Shown here: in pieces, positions 8,039-16,781 of the stretch
Layout of the letters: each line of letters begins with the position of its first letter
Position numbering within the stretch: the stretch's first letter is position 1
NCBI GenBank assembly: GCA_026314275.1
Contig: CP111109.1
Location: 1,302,001-1,366,000, forward strand
Length of the DNA: 64,000 bases
Reading direction: 5' to 3'
From: JAGOEY01 sp017997515
GTDB lineage: Bacteria > Pseudomonadota > Gammaproteobacteria > Burkholderiales > Burkholderiaceae_C
The notes under the pieces: model-generated
Told to the model about the DNA's origin: nothing
Databases searched by the model: none
What the model saw: the letters and a program-made list of their open reading frames with translations, nothing else
Translations under genes and position numbers: made by a program

Positions 8039-9130
8039 ATGTTTGCACCACTTCAGAACGACACCTTCCTGCGCGCCTGCCGCCGCCAGGCCACCGACTA
8101 CACCCCCGTCTGGCTGATGCGCCAGGCCGGGCGTTATTTGCCTGAATACAAGGCCACACGGGCGCTCGCGGGCAGCTTCATGGGCCTGGCCACCCACACC
8201 GACTACGCCACCGAGGTCACGCTGCAGCCGCTGGAGCGCTTCCCGCTGGACGCGGCCATCCTGTTCAGCGACATCCTGACCGTGCCCGACGCCATGGGCC
8301 TGGGCCTGTCGTTTGCGCTGGGGGAAGGCCCGCGTTTTGCCACGCCCGTGCGCGACGAAGCCGCCGTGGCGCGCCTGCAGGTGCCCGACATGCACAAGCT
8401 GCAGTACGTGTTTGACGCCGTCACCAGCATCCGCAAGGCGCTGAATGGCCGGGTGCCGCTGATCGGCTTCTCCGGCAGCCCGTGGACACTCGCCTGTTAC
8501 ATGGTCGAAGGCCAGGGCTCGGACGATTACCGCCTGGTCAAAAGTATGTTGTACAGCCGCCCCGACCTGATGCACACCATGCTGCGGATCAACGCCGACG
8601 CGGTGGCCACCTACCTGAATGCCCAGATCGACGCCGGTGCCCAGGCCGTGATGATTTTTGACAGCTGGGGTGGTGTGCTGGCCGACGGCGCGTTCCAGGA
8701 GTTCAGCCTGGCCTACACCGCGCGGGTGCTGGCCCAACTCAAACGCACCGGGGTTGATGGCACGGACGTGCCACGCCTGGTGTTCACCAAAGGCGGCGGC
8801 CTGTGGCTTGACGACATGGCCAGGCTCGACTGCGAAGTGCTGGGCCTGGACTGGACCGTGAACCTCGGCCGCGCCCGCGCCCAGGTCGGTGGTGTGGCTG
8901 GTGGCCCGGGCAAGGCGCTGCAAGGCAACATCGACCCGAACGTGTTGTTTGCCCCACCCGCCGCCATTGAACGCGAAGTGCAGCGCACGATGGACAGTTT
9001 TGGCCCGCGGCACACCGACCGCAGCACGGTCGGCCCGACCCACATCTTTAACCTGGGCCACGGCATCAACCAGCACACGCCGCCGGAGCATGTGGCGGCC
9101 CTGGTCAACGCTGTCCACCAGTACCGGTAA
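8039..9130 (+). CDS. hemE: Uroporphyrinogen decarboxylase
   Basis: The 363-residue enzyme decarboxylates the four acetate side chains of uroporphyrinogen III to give coproporphyrinogen III in heme synthesis. It shows the substrate-loop signature PVWLMRQAGRYLPEY (residues 23-37), GFSGSPWTLACYMVEG near 142, and FDSWGGVL and NLGHGI near the end, all diagnostic of HemE. It is full length for the family. The dsbD stop lies 46 bases upstream, so it may share that transcript. A non-coding gap of 371 bases with two DnaA boxes follows. Confidence 0.97.
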   Translation: MFAPLQNDTFLRACRRQATDYTPVWLMRQAGRYLPEYKATRALAGSFMGLATHTDYATEVTLQPLERFPLDAAILFSDILTVPDAMGLGLSFALGEGPRFATPVRDEAAVARLQVPDMHKLQYVFDAVTSIRKALNGRVPLIGFSGSPWTLACYMVEGQGSDDYRLVKSMLYSRPDLMHTMLRINADAVATYLNAQIDAGAQAVMIFDSWGGVLADGAFQEFSLAYTARVLAQLKRTGVDGTDVPRLVFTKGGGLWLDDMARLDCEVLGLDWTVNLGRARAQVGGVAGGPGKALQGNIDPNVLFAPPAAIEREVQRTMDSFGPRHTDRSTVGPTHIFNLGHGINQHTPPEHVAALVNAVHQYR

Positions 9131-9203
9131 TGGGATGCACTCTCAGTGCTTGAACAAGGCATTCCGGGCTTGTCAAGCAAAAAATCTTTCTGGGAGGCAC
9201 CAC

Positions 9204-9212
9204 TTATGCACA
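9204..9212 (+). promoter_or_regulatory. DnaA box (TTATGCACA)
   Basis: A full match to the DnaA consensus TTATNCACA in the hemE-priA gap, 188 bases before a second full match on the same strand. Confidence 0.5.
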
Positions 9213-9391
9213 AAATTTGTGGTGCAGTGCGGCAATTGCGACACTCCCTCGCTGGTACCGCTACAAAAGCCATAGCGATCGTAAGTTGTTGATTTATATA
9301 GACTTTGATCGGCTGCTTTTTTTGTGGGCAATGTAACGGAAGCCTTGTTTCATGCGGCTTTGGAGGCACCCGGGGGCAGATATCAACAAAG

Positions 9392-9400
9392 TTATCCACA
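9392..9400 (+). promoter_or_regulatory. DnaA box (TTATCCACA)
   Basis: The strongest form of the DnaA box, 101 bases before the priA start. The position suggests that DnaA could bind in front of this replication-restart gene. Confidence 0.6.
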
Positions 9401-9501
9401 GAAACCTTGAATTGCTCCCAAAGCCCTTGTAGATCAAGCACTTAGCGCCGATTTCGCCAGTTCACTTCACAAAACACACCCAGCCAGCCTTCGCCCGTTC
9501 C

Positions 9502-11580
9502 ATGACCTGCCACGTCTGCGTTGTTGTCCACACACCCGCCCACAGCCAGGTCAGTGGGCCGTTGACCTACGGCAGTGTGCAGCCGCTGGCGCCCGGCACG
9601 CTGGTGCGGGTGCCACTGGGCAAACGCGAAACATTGGGCGTGGTGTGGGACACCGACCCCCACGCCCCGCCGCCGCCCGACAGCATGGACGTCAAACCTG
9701 TGGCCTCGGTGCTCGACGCGCTGGCACCGCTGCCAGCGGCCTGGCGGGAGCTGGTGGCGTTTTCTGCGCGGTATTACCAGCGCTCGCTGGGGGAAGTGGC
9801 TTTGGCCGCGCTGCCTCCGCAACTGCGCGACCTGGGTGTGGAACAGCTGGCGCGCCGCTTGAAACGCGCCAAGGACACAGCCCCCACCACGTCAAATACT
9901 ACTGATTTAATAGCACTCAGCGCAGAACAGCAGAGCGCCATTGGCCAATTTGGTACTAAAAATGGCCCCTTTCTGCTGTTTGGTGCCACCGGCAGCGGCA
10001 AGACCGAGGTGTACCTGCGCTGCGTGCAGCGGGTGCTCGACGCCGACCCGGCCGCCCAGGCGCTGGTGATGGTGCCCGAGATCAACCTCACGCCGCAGGT
10101 GGAGGCCCGGTTCCAGGCGCGGTTTGGGGCTGAGCGTGTGGTGTCGATACACAGCGGCATGACCCACCCGCAGCGCCTGCGCAGCTGGCTGGCCGCCCAC
10201 AGCGGCGCGGCGCGTATCGTGCTGGGCACCCGCATGGCGGTGTTTGCGTCCATGCCCGGTCTGCGCCTCATCATCGTGGACGAGGAACACGACCCCAGCT
10301 ACAAACAACAGGAAGGTGCGCGTTATTCGGCACGTGACCTGGCCGTGTACCGCGGCAAGCTGGAGGGTGCCAAAGTCATGCTCGGCTCGGCCACGCCGTC
10401 GCTGGAGAGCTGGCACCACAGCCGCCCCGCCGCCGAGGGTGGCCGTTATCTGCGTTTGTCCATGCCCAGTCGTATTGGCGAAGGCAGCCTGCCGCTGGTG
10501 CGCCGGGTGGACATGAACCAGCAGCCCCGGCGCGCCGTGTTCTCCACACCACTGCTGGCCGCTATCCGCGAGCGGGTGGCGCGCGGTGAGCAAAGTATGG
10601 TGTTCCTGAACCGGCGCGGTTACGCCCCGGTGCTGGGCTGCAACGACTGCGGCTGGAAGAGTGAATGCCCGCACTGCAGCGCCTACCGCGTGTTCCACAA
10701 GATCGACCGCAGCCTACGCTGCCACCACTGTGGTTTTGCCGAACGGGTGCCCCACGCCTGCCCCGCCTGTGGCAACACCGACATCAGCACCATCGGGCGC
10801 GGCACCGAGCGGCTGGAAGAACACCTGGCCGAACTGCTGGCCGACACCCGGCGGCCCGACGGCAGCCCCGTGCGGATCGTGCGTATCGACGCCGACAGCA
10901 CCAAACTCAAAGGTGCCCTCGAATCGCAGCTGGCGCAGGTGCACGCCGGCGAGGTGGACGTGCTGGTTGGCACCCAGATGATTGCCAAGGGCCACGACTT
11001 CCGCCACATCACCCTGGTGGCCGCCGTGCAGCCCGACGGTGCGCTGTTCTCCAGCGACTTCCGTGCGCCGGAGCGCCTGTTCAGCCTGCTGATGCAGGCC
11101 GGTGGCCGCGCCGGGCGCGACGCCGCCCACAGCGCCCGCAGCGAGATGTGGGTACAGACCCAGCACCCCACCCACCCCTTGTTTGAAGCCCTCAAACGCC
11201 ACGACTACATCGCTTTTGCCACCCAGCAGCTGGAGGAACGCGCCATCGCCGGCATGCCGCCGTTTGCATTCCAGGCGCTCGTGCGCGCCGATGCCCGCAC
11301 GCAGGAAGTGGCCCAGGGCTTTCTGGGTGCAGCCAGCGCCGCAGCGACCGAGGCGGCTATCGACAGCGTCGCACAGGTCACGCTGTACCCGGCTGTGCCC
11401 ATGACCATCCAGCGCGTCGCCAATATCGAACGTGCCCAGATGCTGGTGGAAAGCCCGTCGCGCGCGGCGCTGCAGCGGTTTCTGGCCGCCTGGCACGCCA
11501 CCTTGCAGCGCACCCGCCAGCAGCCCGAACACAGGGGCCTGATCCGCTGGGCGGTGGATGTGGACCCACTGGTGATTTAA
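9502..11580 (+). CDS. priA: Primosomal protein N' (replication restart helicase PriA)
   Basis: The 692-residue 3'-5' helicase recognises stalled forks and reloads the replisome. It has an N-terminal DNA-binding region, Walker A GATGSGKTE near residue 160, DEEH box IVDEEHDPSYKQ, helicase motifs ATPSLES and GTQMIAKGHDF, and a zinc-binding cluster of eight cysteines between about 375 and 425 (CNDCGW, CPHC, CHHCG, CPACG). Length is near the family norm. The ATG at 9502 begins just before the conserved N-terminal strand. Residues about 132-154 are encoded by a copy of the dispersed repeat, between the N-terminal and helicase domains. Confidence 0.95.
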   Translation: MTCHVCVVVHTPAHSQVSGPLTYGSVQPLAPGTLVRVPLGKRETLGVVWDTDPHAPPPPDSMDVKPVASVLDALAPLPAAWRELVAFSARYYQRSLGEVALAALPPQLRDLGVEQLARRLKRAKDTAPTTSNTTDLIALSAEQQSAIGQFGTKNGPFLLFGATGSGKTEVYLRCVQRVLDADPAAQALVMVPEINLTPQVEARFQARFGAERVVSIHSGMTHPQRLRSWLAAHSGAARIVLGTRMAVFASMPGLRLIIVDEEHDPSYKQQEGARYSARDLAVYRGKLEGAKVMLGSATPSLESWHHSRPAAEGGRYLRLSMPSRIGEGSLPLVRRVDMNQQPRRAVFSTPLLAAIRERVARGEQSMVFLNRRGYAPVLGCNDCGWKSECPHCSAYRVFHKIDRSLRCHHCGFAERVPHACPACGNTDISTIGRGTERLEEHLAELLADTRRPDGSPVRIVRIDADSTKLKGALESQLAQVHAGEVDVLVGTQMIAKGHDFRHITLVAAVQPDGALFSSDFRAPERLFSLLMQAGGRAGRDAAHSARSEMWVQTQHPTHPLFEALKRHDYIAFATQQLEERAIAGMPPFAFQALVRADARTQEVAQGFLGAASAAATEAAIDSVAQVTLYPAVPMTIQRVANIERAQMLVESPSRAALQRFLAAWHATLQRTRQQPEHRGLIRWAVDVDPLVI
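9894..9962 (+). repeat. Comamonad-type palindromic repeat, coding copy in priA
   Basis: The sequence runs through GATTTAATAGCACTCAGCGCA, a dyad centre, GCGCCATTGGCCAATTTGG and ACTAAAAAT, in the order of the other copies. It encodes the Thr/Ser-rich linker before the PriA helicase domain. Confidence 0.6.
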
Positions 11581-11582
11581 CA

Positions 11583-11640
11583 AACCGCCCGTAACGCCAT
11601 ATACAACGGGCGCTTCAAGCTATCAAAAACAGAGCATCAA
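11583..11640 (-). repeat. Palindromic repeat between priA and the glutaredoxin-like gene
   Basis: On the minus strand: GTTTTTGATAGCTTGAAGCGCCCG, then a divergent middle and a GGGCGG arm. It occupies the whole gap between the convergent priA and glutaredoxin-like genes and could act as a terminator for either. Confidence 0.5.
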
Positions 11641-12032
11641 GCAGGCACGGGCGCAAACCGCTCACGCAGGTAACCGATGATTTTTTCGGAGTCGTAGAGC
11701 CAGCGGCTGCCGGCGGCGTCGGTGATCTTCAGGCACGGCACCTTGGTCTGGCCGCCCTGCGCCAGCAGCTCGGAGCGCGCCGGGCCGGCGTGCTGCGCAT
11801 CCACATGGGGGATGTCGAGCGACAGGCGGCGCATTTCCTGGCGGACCTTGATGCAAAACGGGCAGGTTCGGTACTGGTACAGCGCCAGCTCGCGGCACGC
11901 CAGGTCCACGGCCTGCTGCGCCGCCGGTGGCCGCACCAGGCCCTTGGGCCGGGTCAGCGTTTCCTTCAGTAGCATCACCGGGCCGAGCGCGGTGCGCAGG
12001 GTTTTGAAAAAGAGGGAGGTCAAAGAGGGCAT
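11637..12032 (-). CDS. Glutaredoxin / GST N-terminal-domain protein
   Basis: A 131-residue protein with a thioredoxin-like fold. The redox motif CPFCIKV lies at about residues 58-64, followed by KVPCLKI with the cis-Pro and YDSEKIIGYLRERF, a typical GST-N/glutaredoxin ending. The N-terminal 45 residues are an extension with a possible membrane-proximal helix (SLFFKTLRTALGPVMLL). It probably reduces disulfides or glutathione mixed disulfides. The start at 12032 leaves 30 bases to the upstream AEC gene, so the two can be one transcript. Confidence 0.8.
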   Translation of the reverse strand: MPSLTSLFFKTLRTALGPVMLLKETLTRPKGLVRPPAAQQAVDLACRELALYQYRTCPFCIKVRQEMRRLSLDIPHVDAQHAGPARSELLAQGGQTKVPCLKITDAAGSRWLYDSEKIIGYLRERFAPVPA

Positions 12033-12062
12033 GGATGATTTTAATTTTTAATTCAAACGGGT

Positions 12063-13013
12063 TCAAACCAGCCACGCCACCGCTGCTGAAAAACTCAGAA
12101 ACGCCAGCGCGGTGGACACCAGGATGATGCGGGCGATCCGCCCGTTGTGCGCCCCAAAGCGCTCGGCCAGCAGCGACACGTTGCTGGCGCTGGGCAAGGC
12201 CGCCGCCAGCACCAGCGCGGTGTGGGCAAACGGCGTGAGTGGTGCCCCCATACGGATTGCCGCCAGCCCGACCAGCCACACCAGCAGCGGGTGCAGCAGC
12301 AGCTTGGCCAGCGCAATCGGCACATAGTCGCGCACGGCCACCTTGTCGTGCTGGTTCATTTGTGAGCGTGCCAGCACCGCACCAATCGTGAACAGCGCCA
12401 CGGGTGACGCGGCATCGGCCAGCATGGCCACGGTTTTGTCCAGCGGGCCGGGCAGACGCCACTGCAGGGCGGACGCCAGCGCCCCCAGGGCAATCGACCA
12501 GGGCATGGGGTTGGTCAACATGCCGCGCAGCGCACGCCGCAGCGCCACCGCCATGCCGTGGGTGCCGGCGCCGTCCAGCCGCGACAGCGCAATACACAGC
12601 GAGGTGGTGAGCAGCATGTCCACCAGCATGGTCAGGATGGCCGGGCCCGCCGCCTGTGCGCCCAGCAGCGCCACGAGCAGCGGCACCCCCATAAACCCGG
12701 TGTTGGGGAAAGCCGCCACCAGCGCACCAAACGCGGCGTCGTTCCAGCCCATCCGCGCCCGTGTGAGTGCCACCGTGCCGCCCACCATCACCAGCGCACA
12801 CAGCACATACACCCCCGCCACGGCAGGGTCGAGCAGCTGCGCAATCGGGGTGCTGGAGCCAAAGCGGAACAACATACACGGCAGCGCGAAGAACAGCACA
12901 AAGGCGTTCAGCCCCGGTATGGCGGCTTGCGGCAACGTGCCGCTGCGGGCGGCCAGGTAGCCGCACAGGACGAGGGCGAAGAAGGGGAAGGTGATGAGCA
13001 AAACGGAGAGCAC
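12063..13013 (-). CDS. AEC-family transporter (auxin efflux carrier type)
   Basis: The 316-residue integral membrane protein has about ten hydrophobic helices, with the family pattern in the first (ITFPFFALVLCGYLAAR) and the GFMGVPLL motif in the fourth. Bacterial AEC members export or take up dicarboxylates such as malonate or malate; nothing here fixes the substrate. Length is normal. It lies upstream of the glutaredoxin-like gene on the same strand. The AT-rich insert begins about 70 bases beyond its start, so its promoter is close to that border. Confidence 0.85.
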   Translation of the reverse strand: MLSVLLITFPFFALVLCGYLAARSGTLPQAAIPGLNAFVLFFALPCMLFRFGSSTPIAQLLDPAVAGVYVLCALVMVGGTVALTRARMGWNDAAFGALVAAFPNTGFMGVPLLVALLGAQAAGPAILTMLVDMLLTTSLCIALSRLDGAGTHGMAVALRRALRGMLTNPMPWSIALGALASALQWRLPGPLDKTVAMLADAASPVALFTIGAVLARSQMNQHDKVAVRDYVPIALAKLLLHPLLVWLVGLAAIRMGAPLTPFAHTALVLAAALPSASNVSLLAERFGAHNGRIARIILVSTALAFLSFSAAVAWLV

Positions 13014-13084
13014 GAAAGGGATTCTCGCAGGGATGCGGCAGCAGTGTTTTTTGAGTGCCGAGACTGTTCACGATACAACTGCGC

Positions 13085-14217
13085 AAAATCCCAGATCTTT
13101 CTTGTAAATTAGACACCCCTGCAAACCTTTTTCAACGAACTAATTTTTAACCAAGATTCGCACAAACAAACATGAAATCCAAAAATCCCAAAACAACAGA
13201 AGCAAGCAATAAATTAAAAACTATTTTTGACGATTTATTAAAACCAAAATCCAGCACAAAAATAACCAACGAACAGTTCATTGAAGCGCTTGCCATTGCC
13301 ACTATCAACACGAGCAACGAACTCAAGGATGGCATGGGGATTGCCATGCTTCAAACTCTTGTCTATGACTTACAGGATTTTATAAATTCTGAAATTTATG
13401 AAGCAGGCTTGGCCAAGGAAGAAATCACAGAAAAATCTCAAAAAATAAAAAATTTAGCGCCCATAAATAAATCCCATCCCGCAAACGAAATATTACTTGC
13501 TCAAGATTCAATTTTCAGCAGAATGGGATACTCCGTTACGGAGGGCGCATATACCGATTTACAGAGATGGGCAATTTTAATAAAAATATATACAACACAT
13601 ATCCCACAAATGACTTCCGAAGAAGCGCTTCGTTGGGGTGACCCAGCATCAGAGCAACGACTTGAAGCCATGGCTAAATTTCTACATTGGCTTCATTCTT
13701 TTCAAGGAACCGAAAAACCAGCTGCGCGTGCGAAGTGGGCAGGAGATCTCTCATGGTTGAAAGTAAAATATTATCAAAATAGCATGCAATTTTCTTGGCC
13801 AACCATTGAAACCATCAAAAACACAAAACCAAAAAGAACACCAAATAGCGCTTTCATGAAAGCACTTCAACCGAGCAAGGAACTCGCCGAAATTGTTGGC
13901 TCGAAACCACTGGCACGCACAGAAGTTATAACCAAGCTCTGGACATATATTAAAAATAATAAATTACAAGACAACTACAACAAACGACTCATCAACAGCA
14001 ATGATAAGTTGCTCCCCATTTTCAAAAAAAAGCAAGTTTCAATGTTCGAACTTGCCGCACTCATTGGAAAACATTTGCACTAATCAAAAATTACAGCACT
14101 CTTCAATTACTTAGAAATATTGAAAAATAAAATACTATAAAGATCAACGTTGTAACGCGCGTCAGAGCTAACAAGTACAGAAAGCAAAACTGCACCCGCT
14201 ATCATTGGCTGCCATCT
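13085..14217. other. AT-rich insert with a single gene
   Basis: Base composition changes abruptly here from the GC-rich background to long A/T runs, and changes back at the Rep helicase gene. The insert holds only the SWIB-domain gene with AT-rich flanks. No integrase, tRNA, transposase or inverted repeat marks its borders. Horizontal acquisition is inferred from composition alone. Confidence 0.7.
13172..14083 (+). CDS. Protein with unknown N-terminal region and C-terminal SWIB/MDM2 domain
   Basis: The product has 303 residues. Residues 224-303 read as a SWIB domain: AFMKALQPSKELAEIVGSKP, RTEVITKLWTYIKNNKLQD, NKRLI, and KQVSMFELAALIGKHL at the end. SWIB domains are related to the p53-binding fold of MDM2, occur in eukaryotic SWI/SNF complexes, and are found in bacteria as small stand-alone proteins or fused to topoisomerase I in chlamydiae. 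Residues 1-220 are Lys/Asn-rich and mainly helical, and I recognise no family in them. There are no membrane segments or catalytic motif. Codon use is strongly A/T-biased, unlike every neighbour. Chromatin or nucleoid binding is a guess only. Confidence 0.78.
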   Translation: MKSKNPKTTEASNKLKTIFDDLLKPKSSTKITNEQFIEALAIATINTSNELKDGMGIAMLQTLVYDLQDFINSEIYEAGLAKEEITEKSQKIKNLAPINKSHPANEILLAQDSIFSRMGYSVTEGAYTDLQRWAILIKIYTTHIPQMTSEEALRWGDPASEQRLEAMAKFLHWLHSFQGTEKPAARAKWAGDLSWLKVKYYQNSMQFSWPTIETIKNTKPKRTPNSAFMKALQPSKELAEIVGSKPLARTEVITKLWTYIKNNKLQDNYNKRLINSNDKLLPIFKKKQVSMFELAALIGKHLH

Positions 14218-14244
14218 GTGTTCTGTCTGATCTCTTCTCCCCCT

Positions 14245-16338
14245 ATGTCCGCCGGTCTTAACCTCGCCCAACTTGAAGCTGTCCATTTCCTGGGCGGGCC
14301 GTGCCTGGTGCTGGCCGGGGCGGGCTCGGGCAAGACGCGGGTCATCACGCACAAGATCGGCCGCCTGATCGAGGCCGGGTTGGCCCCCAAACGGATTGCC
14401 GCCATCACCTTCACCAACAAGGCCGCCGCCGAGATGCGCGAGCGCGCCAAGGGGCTGATTGGCCGCCCTGCCAAAGACGTGCTGATCTGCACCTTCCACG
14501 CTTTAGGCGTGCGCATGATGCGCGAGGACGGCAAGGTGCTGGGGCTCAAGCCCCAGTTCAGCATCCTCGATGCCGACGACGTGACCGGCATTCTGAAAGA
14601 AGCCGGTGGCAGCGTGGACGTGGCCACGGCGCGGCAGTGGCAGTGGGCCATCAGCGCGTGGAAGAACCAGGGCCTGAACGCCGCCCAGGCGCTGGCCCAG
14701 GCGGCAGACGACAACGAACGGATCACCGCCACCGTGATGGCGCACTACGAAGAGCGGCTGACGGCATACCAAAGCGTCGACTTTGACGACCTGATCAGCC
14801 TGCCGCTGAAGCTGCTGCGTGAACACCCCGAGGTGCGCGCCAAATGGCAGCAGGCGCTGGGCCATGTGCTGGTGGACGAGTACCAGGACACCAATGCCAC
14901 GCAGTACGAGGTGCTCAAGTACCTGGTGGGTGAACGGGCCCGTTTCACCGCCGTGGGTGACGATGACCAGTCGATCTACGGCTGGCGCGGTGCCACGCTG
15001 GACAACCTGAAGAAGCTGCCGCTGGACTTTCCGCAGCTGAAAGTCATCAAGCTGGAGCAGAACTACCGCTCCACCAGCGCCATCCTGCGTGCGGCCAACA
15101 ATGTCATCCAGCTCAACCCCAAACTCTTCCCCAAGACACTTTTCAGCGAGCTGGGCGAGGGCGAGCCGGTGCGCGTGGTGGACGCCGACAACGAAGAACA
15201 CGAAGCCGAGCGTGCCGTGGCGCGTATCCAGTCGCTGCGCAGCACGGCCACCAACACCGGTATGGGTGTGAAGCCCGTGGAGCTGCGCGACTTCGCCATC
15301 CTCTACCGTGCCAACCACCAGGCCAAGACGTTCGAGAAAGCCCTGCGCCGGGCGCAGATTCCGTACAAGGTGTCGGGCGGCCAGAGCTTTTTTGACCGCG
15401 CCGAAATCAAGGACCTGTGTGCCTGGTTCCGGCTGTGGATCAACAACGACGACGACCCGGCCTTCCTGCGCGCCATCACCACGCCCAAACGCGGCATTGG
15501 CCACACCACGCTGGGGGCACTCGGCAATTTCGCTACCAACTACAAACTCAGCCTGTTTGCCTCGCTGTTCAGCGCCACGCTGGAGGCTGTGTTGCCCGCC
15601 CGCGCCGTGGGCAGCCTGCACGAGTTTGGCCGGTATGTGAACGACCTGGAATTCCGCGCGCGCCACACCATGGGCGCGGAAGATGCACGCGCCTTCATGA
15701 TGGAATGGCTCAAAGAGATTGGTTACGAGCAGCATTTGCTCGAAGGTGAAGACAGCGAAAAAGTGGCCGCCGCCCGCTGGGGCAATGTGATCGACTTTGT
15801 GGACTGGATGTCGGGCCGCTGCGGCGGGCAGATCGACGACGCAGCAGGCGTGAGCACCACCAAGGAAGTGAAGTCGCTGTTGGAAGTGGCGCAGACCATC
15901 GCCCTGCTCTCCACCATCCAGGACCGCGAGCAGGACCAGGACGTGGTGACCCTGTCCACCCTACACGCCTCCAAAGGCCTGGAGTGGCCGCACGTGATGC
16001 TGGTGGGCGTGACCGAAGGTATGTTGCCGTTCAAGCTGGACGACGACGATGGCCGCCAGGAAAAGGTGACCGACGACATCGCCGTGCGCCTGCAGGAAGA
16101 ACGCCGCCTGATGTACGTGGGCATCACCCGCGCGCAACGCAGCCTGGCCGTGAGCTGGACCAAGAAGCGCAAAAAAGGCCGCGAAATGGTCACCGCGCAG
16201 CCCAGCCGGTTCATCAAGGAGATGGACCTGAACAAGGCAACCGTGCGCGAAGACCCGCGCGAAAAACTCAAGGCCCTGCGCGCCGAGTTCGCCCAAAAAG
16301 CCCAAGCCAGTGCCGCCGCACAGGCCCAGACGCCATGA
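14245..16338 (+). CDS. rep: ATP-dependent DNA helicase Rep (UvrD/Rep, SF1)
   Basis: The 697-residue superfamily 1 helicase carries Walker A GAGSGKT at residues 25-31, TFTNKAAAEM (motif Ia), VDEYQDTN (motif II), VGDDDQSIYGWRGA (motif III), LEQNYRS (motif IV), TLHASKGLEWP (motif V) and YVGITRAQ (motif VI). Alignment by eye follows E. coli Rep closely throughout, for example FSELGEGE and KDLCAWFRLW. Rep moves 3'-5' and clears proteins ahead of forks. The ATG at 14245 (MSAGLNLAQ) places the first conserved helix correctly; an in-frame ATG at 14218 gives nine extra residues. Its stop overlaps the next start as ATGA. Confidence 0.92.
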   Translation: MSAGLNLAQLEAVHFLGGPCLVLAGAGSGKTRVITHKIGRLIEAGLAPKRIAAITFTNKAAAEMRERAKGLIGRPAKDVLICTFHALGVRMMREDGKVLGLKPQFSILDADDVTGILKEAGGSVDVATARQWQWAISAWKNQGLNAAQALAQAADDNERITATVMAHYEERLTAYQSVDFDDLISLPLKLLREHPEVRAKWQQALGHVLVDEYQDTNATQYEVLKYLVGERARFTAVGDDDQSIYGWRGATLDNLKKLPLDFPQLKVIKLEQNYRSTSAILRAANNVIQLNPKLFPKTLFSELGEGEPVRVVDADNEEHEAERAVARIQSLRSTATNTGMGVKPVELRDFAILYRANHQAKTFEKALRRAQIPYKVSGGQSFFDRAEIKDLCAWFRLWINNDDDPAFLRAITTPKRGIGHTTLGALGNFATNYKLSLFASLFSATLEAVLPARAVGSLHEFGRYVNDLEFRARHTMGAEDARAFMMEWLKEIGYEQHLLEGEDSEKVAAARWGNVIDFVDWMSGRCGGQIDDAAGVSTTKEVKSLLEVAQTIALLSTIQDREQDQDVVTLSTLHASKGLEWPHVMLVGVTEGMLPFKLDDDDGRQEKVTDDIAVRLQEERRLMYVGITRAQRSLAVSWTKKRKKGREMVTAQPSRFIKEMDLNKATVREDPREKLKALRAEFAQKAQASAAAQAQTP

Positions 16339-16781
16339 ACCCACGATTTGCTCTTTTTTTAATAGCTGCTTGTGCACTACCACTGGGCGCTGCAGCCCAA
16401 ATTGACCTCAAAAATACGCCCTCCACTGCTGCCTGCCCCAGTGCAGCCGAGGTCAGCGCGGTCTACCTGTACGGCCTGTGGCGCGCTGAATGGGCCGACG
16501 GCGGCACCCCCACCGAGCTGCACCTGACCCGCCACCCCGAGATGGCAGACAGCGTGCGCGGCACCCTTGGCCGCGACGGTGCGACGGCACAGCTGGCCGG
16601 GGATGTGGACAATGGCGACTTCACGCTGGAAGAGTCCGACAACGGGCGCAACATCTCCGCGACCTGGACCGGCCGGGTGGCAGACACATCCTGCGGCAAG
16701 GAAATACAGGGAACATGGACCAACGCCACCAACTCCACCGAGCGCCGCTTCGTGCTGCGCAAACAGCCGGGCTGGCGCTAG
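16335..16781 (+). CDS. Small secreted protein of unknown function
   Basis: The 148-residue product has a clear signal peptide (MNPRFALFLIAACALPLGAAAQ, cut after AAAQ or AAA). The mature part has Cys in AACPSAAE and TSCGKEIQGTW, which may form a disulfide, and a beta-rich pattern (GLWRAEWADGG, TWTGRVADTS) resembling a small barrel. I do not recognise a family. The start overlaps the rep stop by 4 bases and the end overlaps the phospholipase start by 67 bases in another frame, so the three are tightly coupled. The signal peptide is encoded almost exactly by a copy of the dispersed repeat (16351-16415). Confidence 0.68.
   Translation: MNPRFALFLIAACALPLGAAAQIDLKNTPSTAACPSAAEVSAVYLYGLWRAEWADGGTPTELHLTRHPEMADSVRGTLGRDGATAQLAGDVDNGDFTLEESDNGRNISATWTGRVADTSCGKEIQGTWTNATNSTERRFVLRKQPGWR
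16351..16415 (+). repeat. Palindromic repeat encoding a signal peptide
   Basis: TTTTTTTAATAGCTGCTTGT, then CTGGGCGCTGCAGCCCAAATT and GACCTCAAAAAT, in repeat order. It covers codons 6-27 of the secreted protein starting at 16335, that is the hydrophobic core, the cleavage site and the first mature residues. Confidence 0.65.

Larger units (their letters stand above)
9131..9501. other. Non-coding gap between hemE and priA with DnaA boxes
   Basis: These 371 bases hold no gene I can support. They contain two sites matching TTATNCACA exactly (9204-9212 and 9392-9400), a T/A-rich stretch around 9285-9325 and three GATC sites (9277, 9307, 9432). The priA promoter must lie here, but no clean -35/-10 pair stands out. 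Confidence 0.6.

Noticed and set aside
9131..9501. Chromosomal origin of replication
   Set aside because: Only two DnaA boxes are present, and dnaA, dnaN, rpmH, gidA and parA/B are absent from the window.
13085..14217. AT-rich island as a prophage or integrative element
   Set aside because: There is only one gene and no integrase, tRNA, attachment repeat or phage gene at either border.
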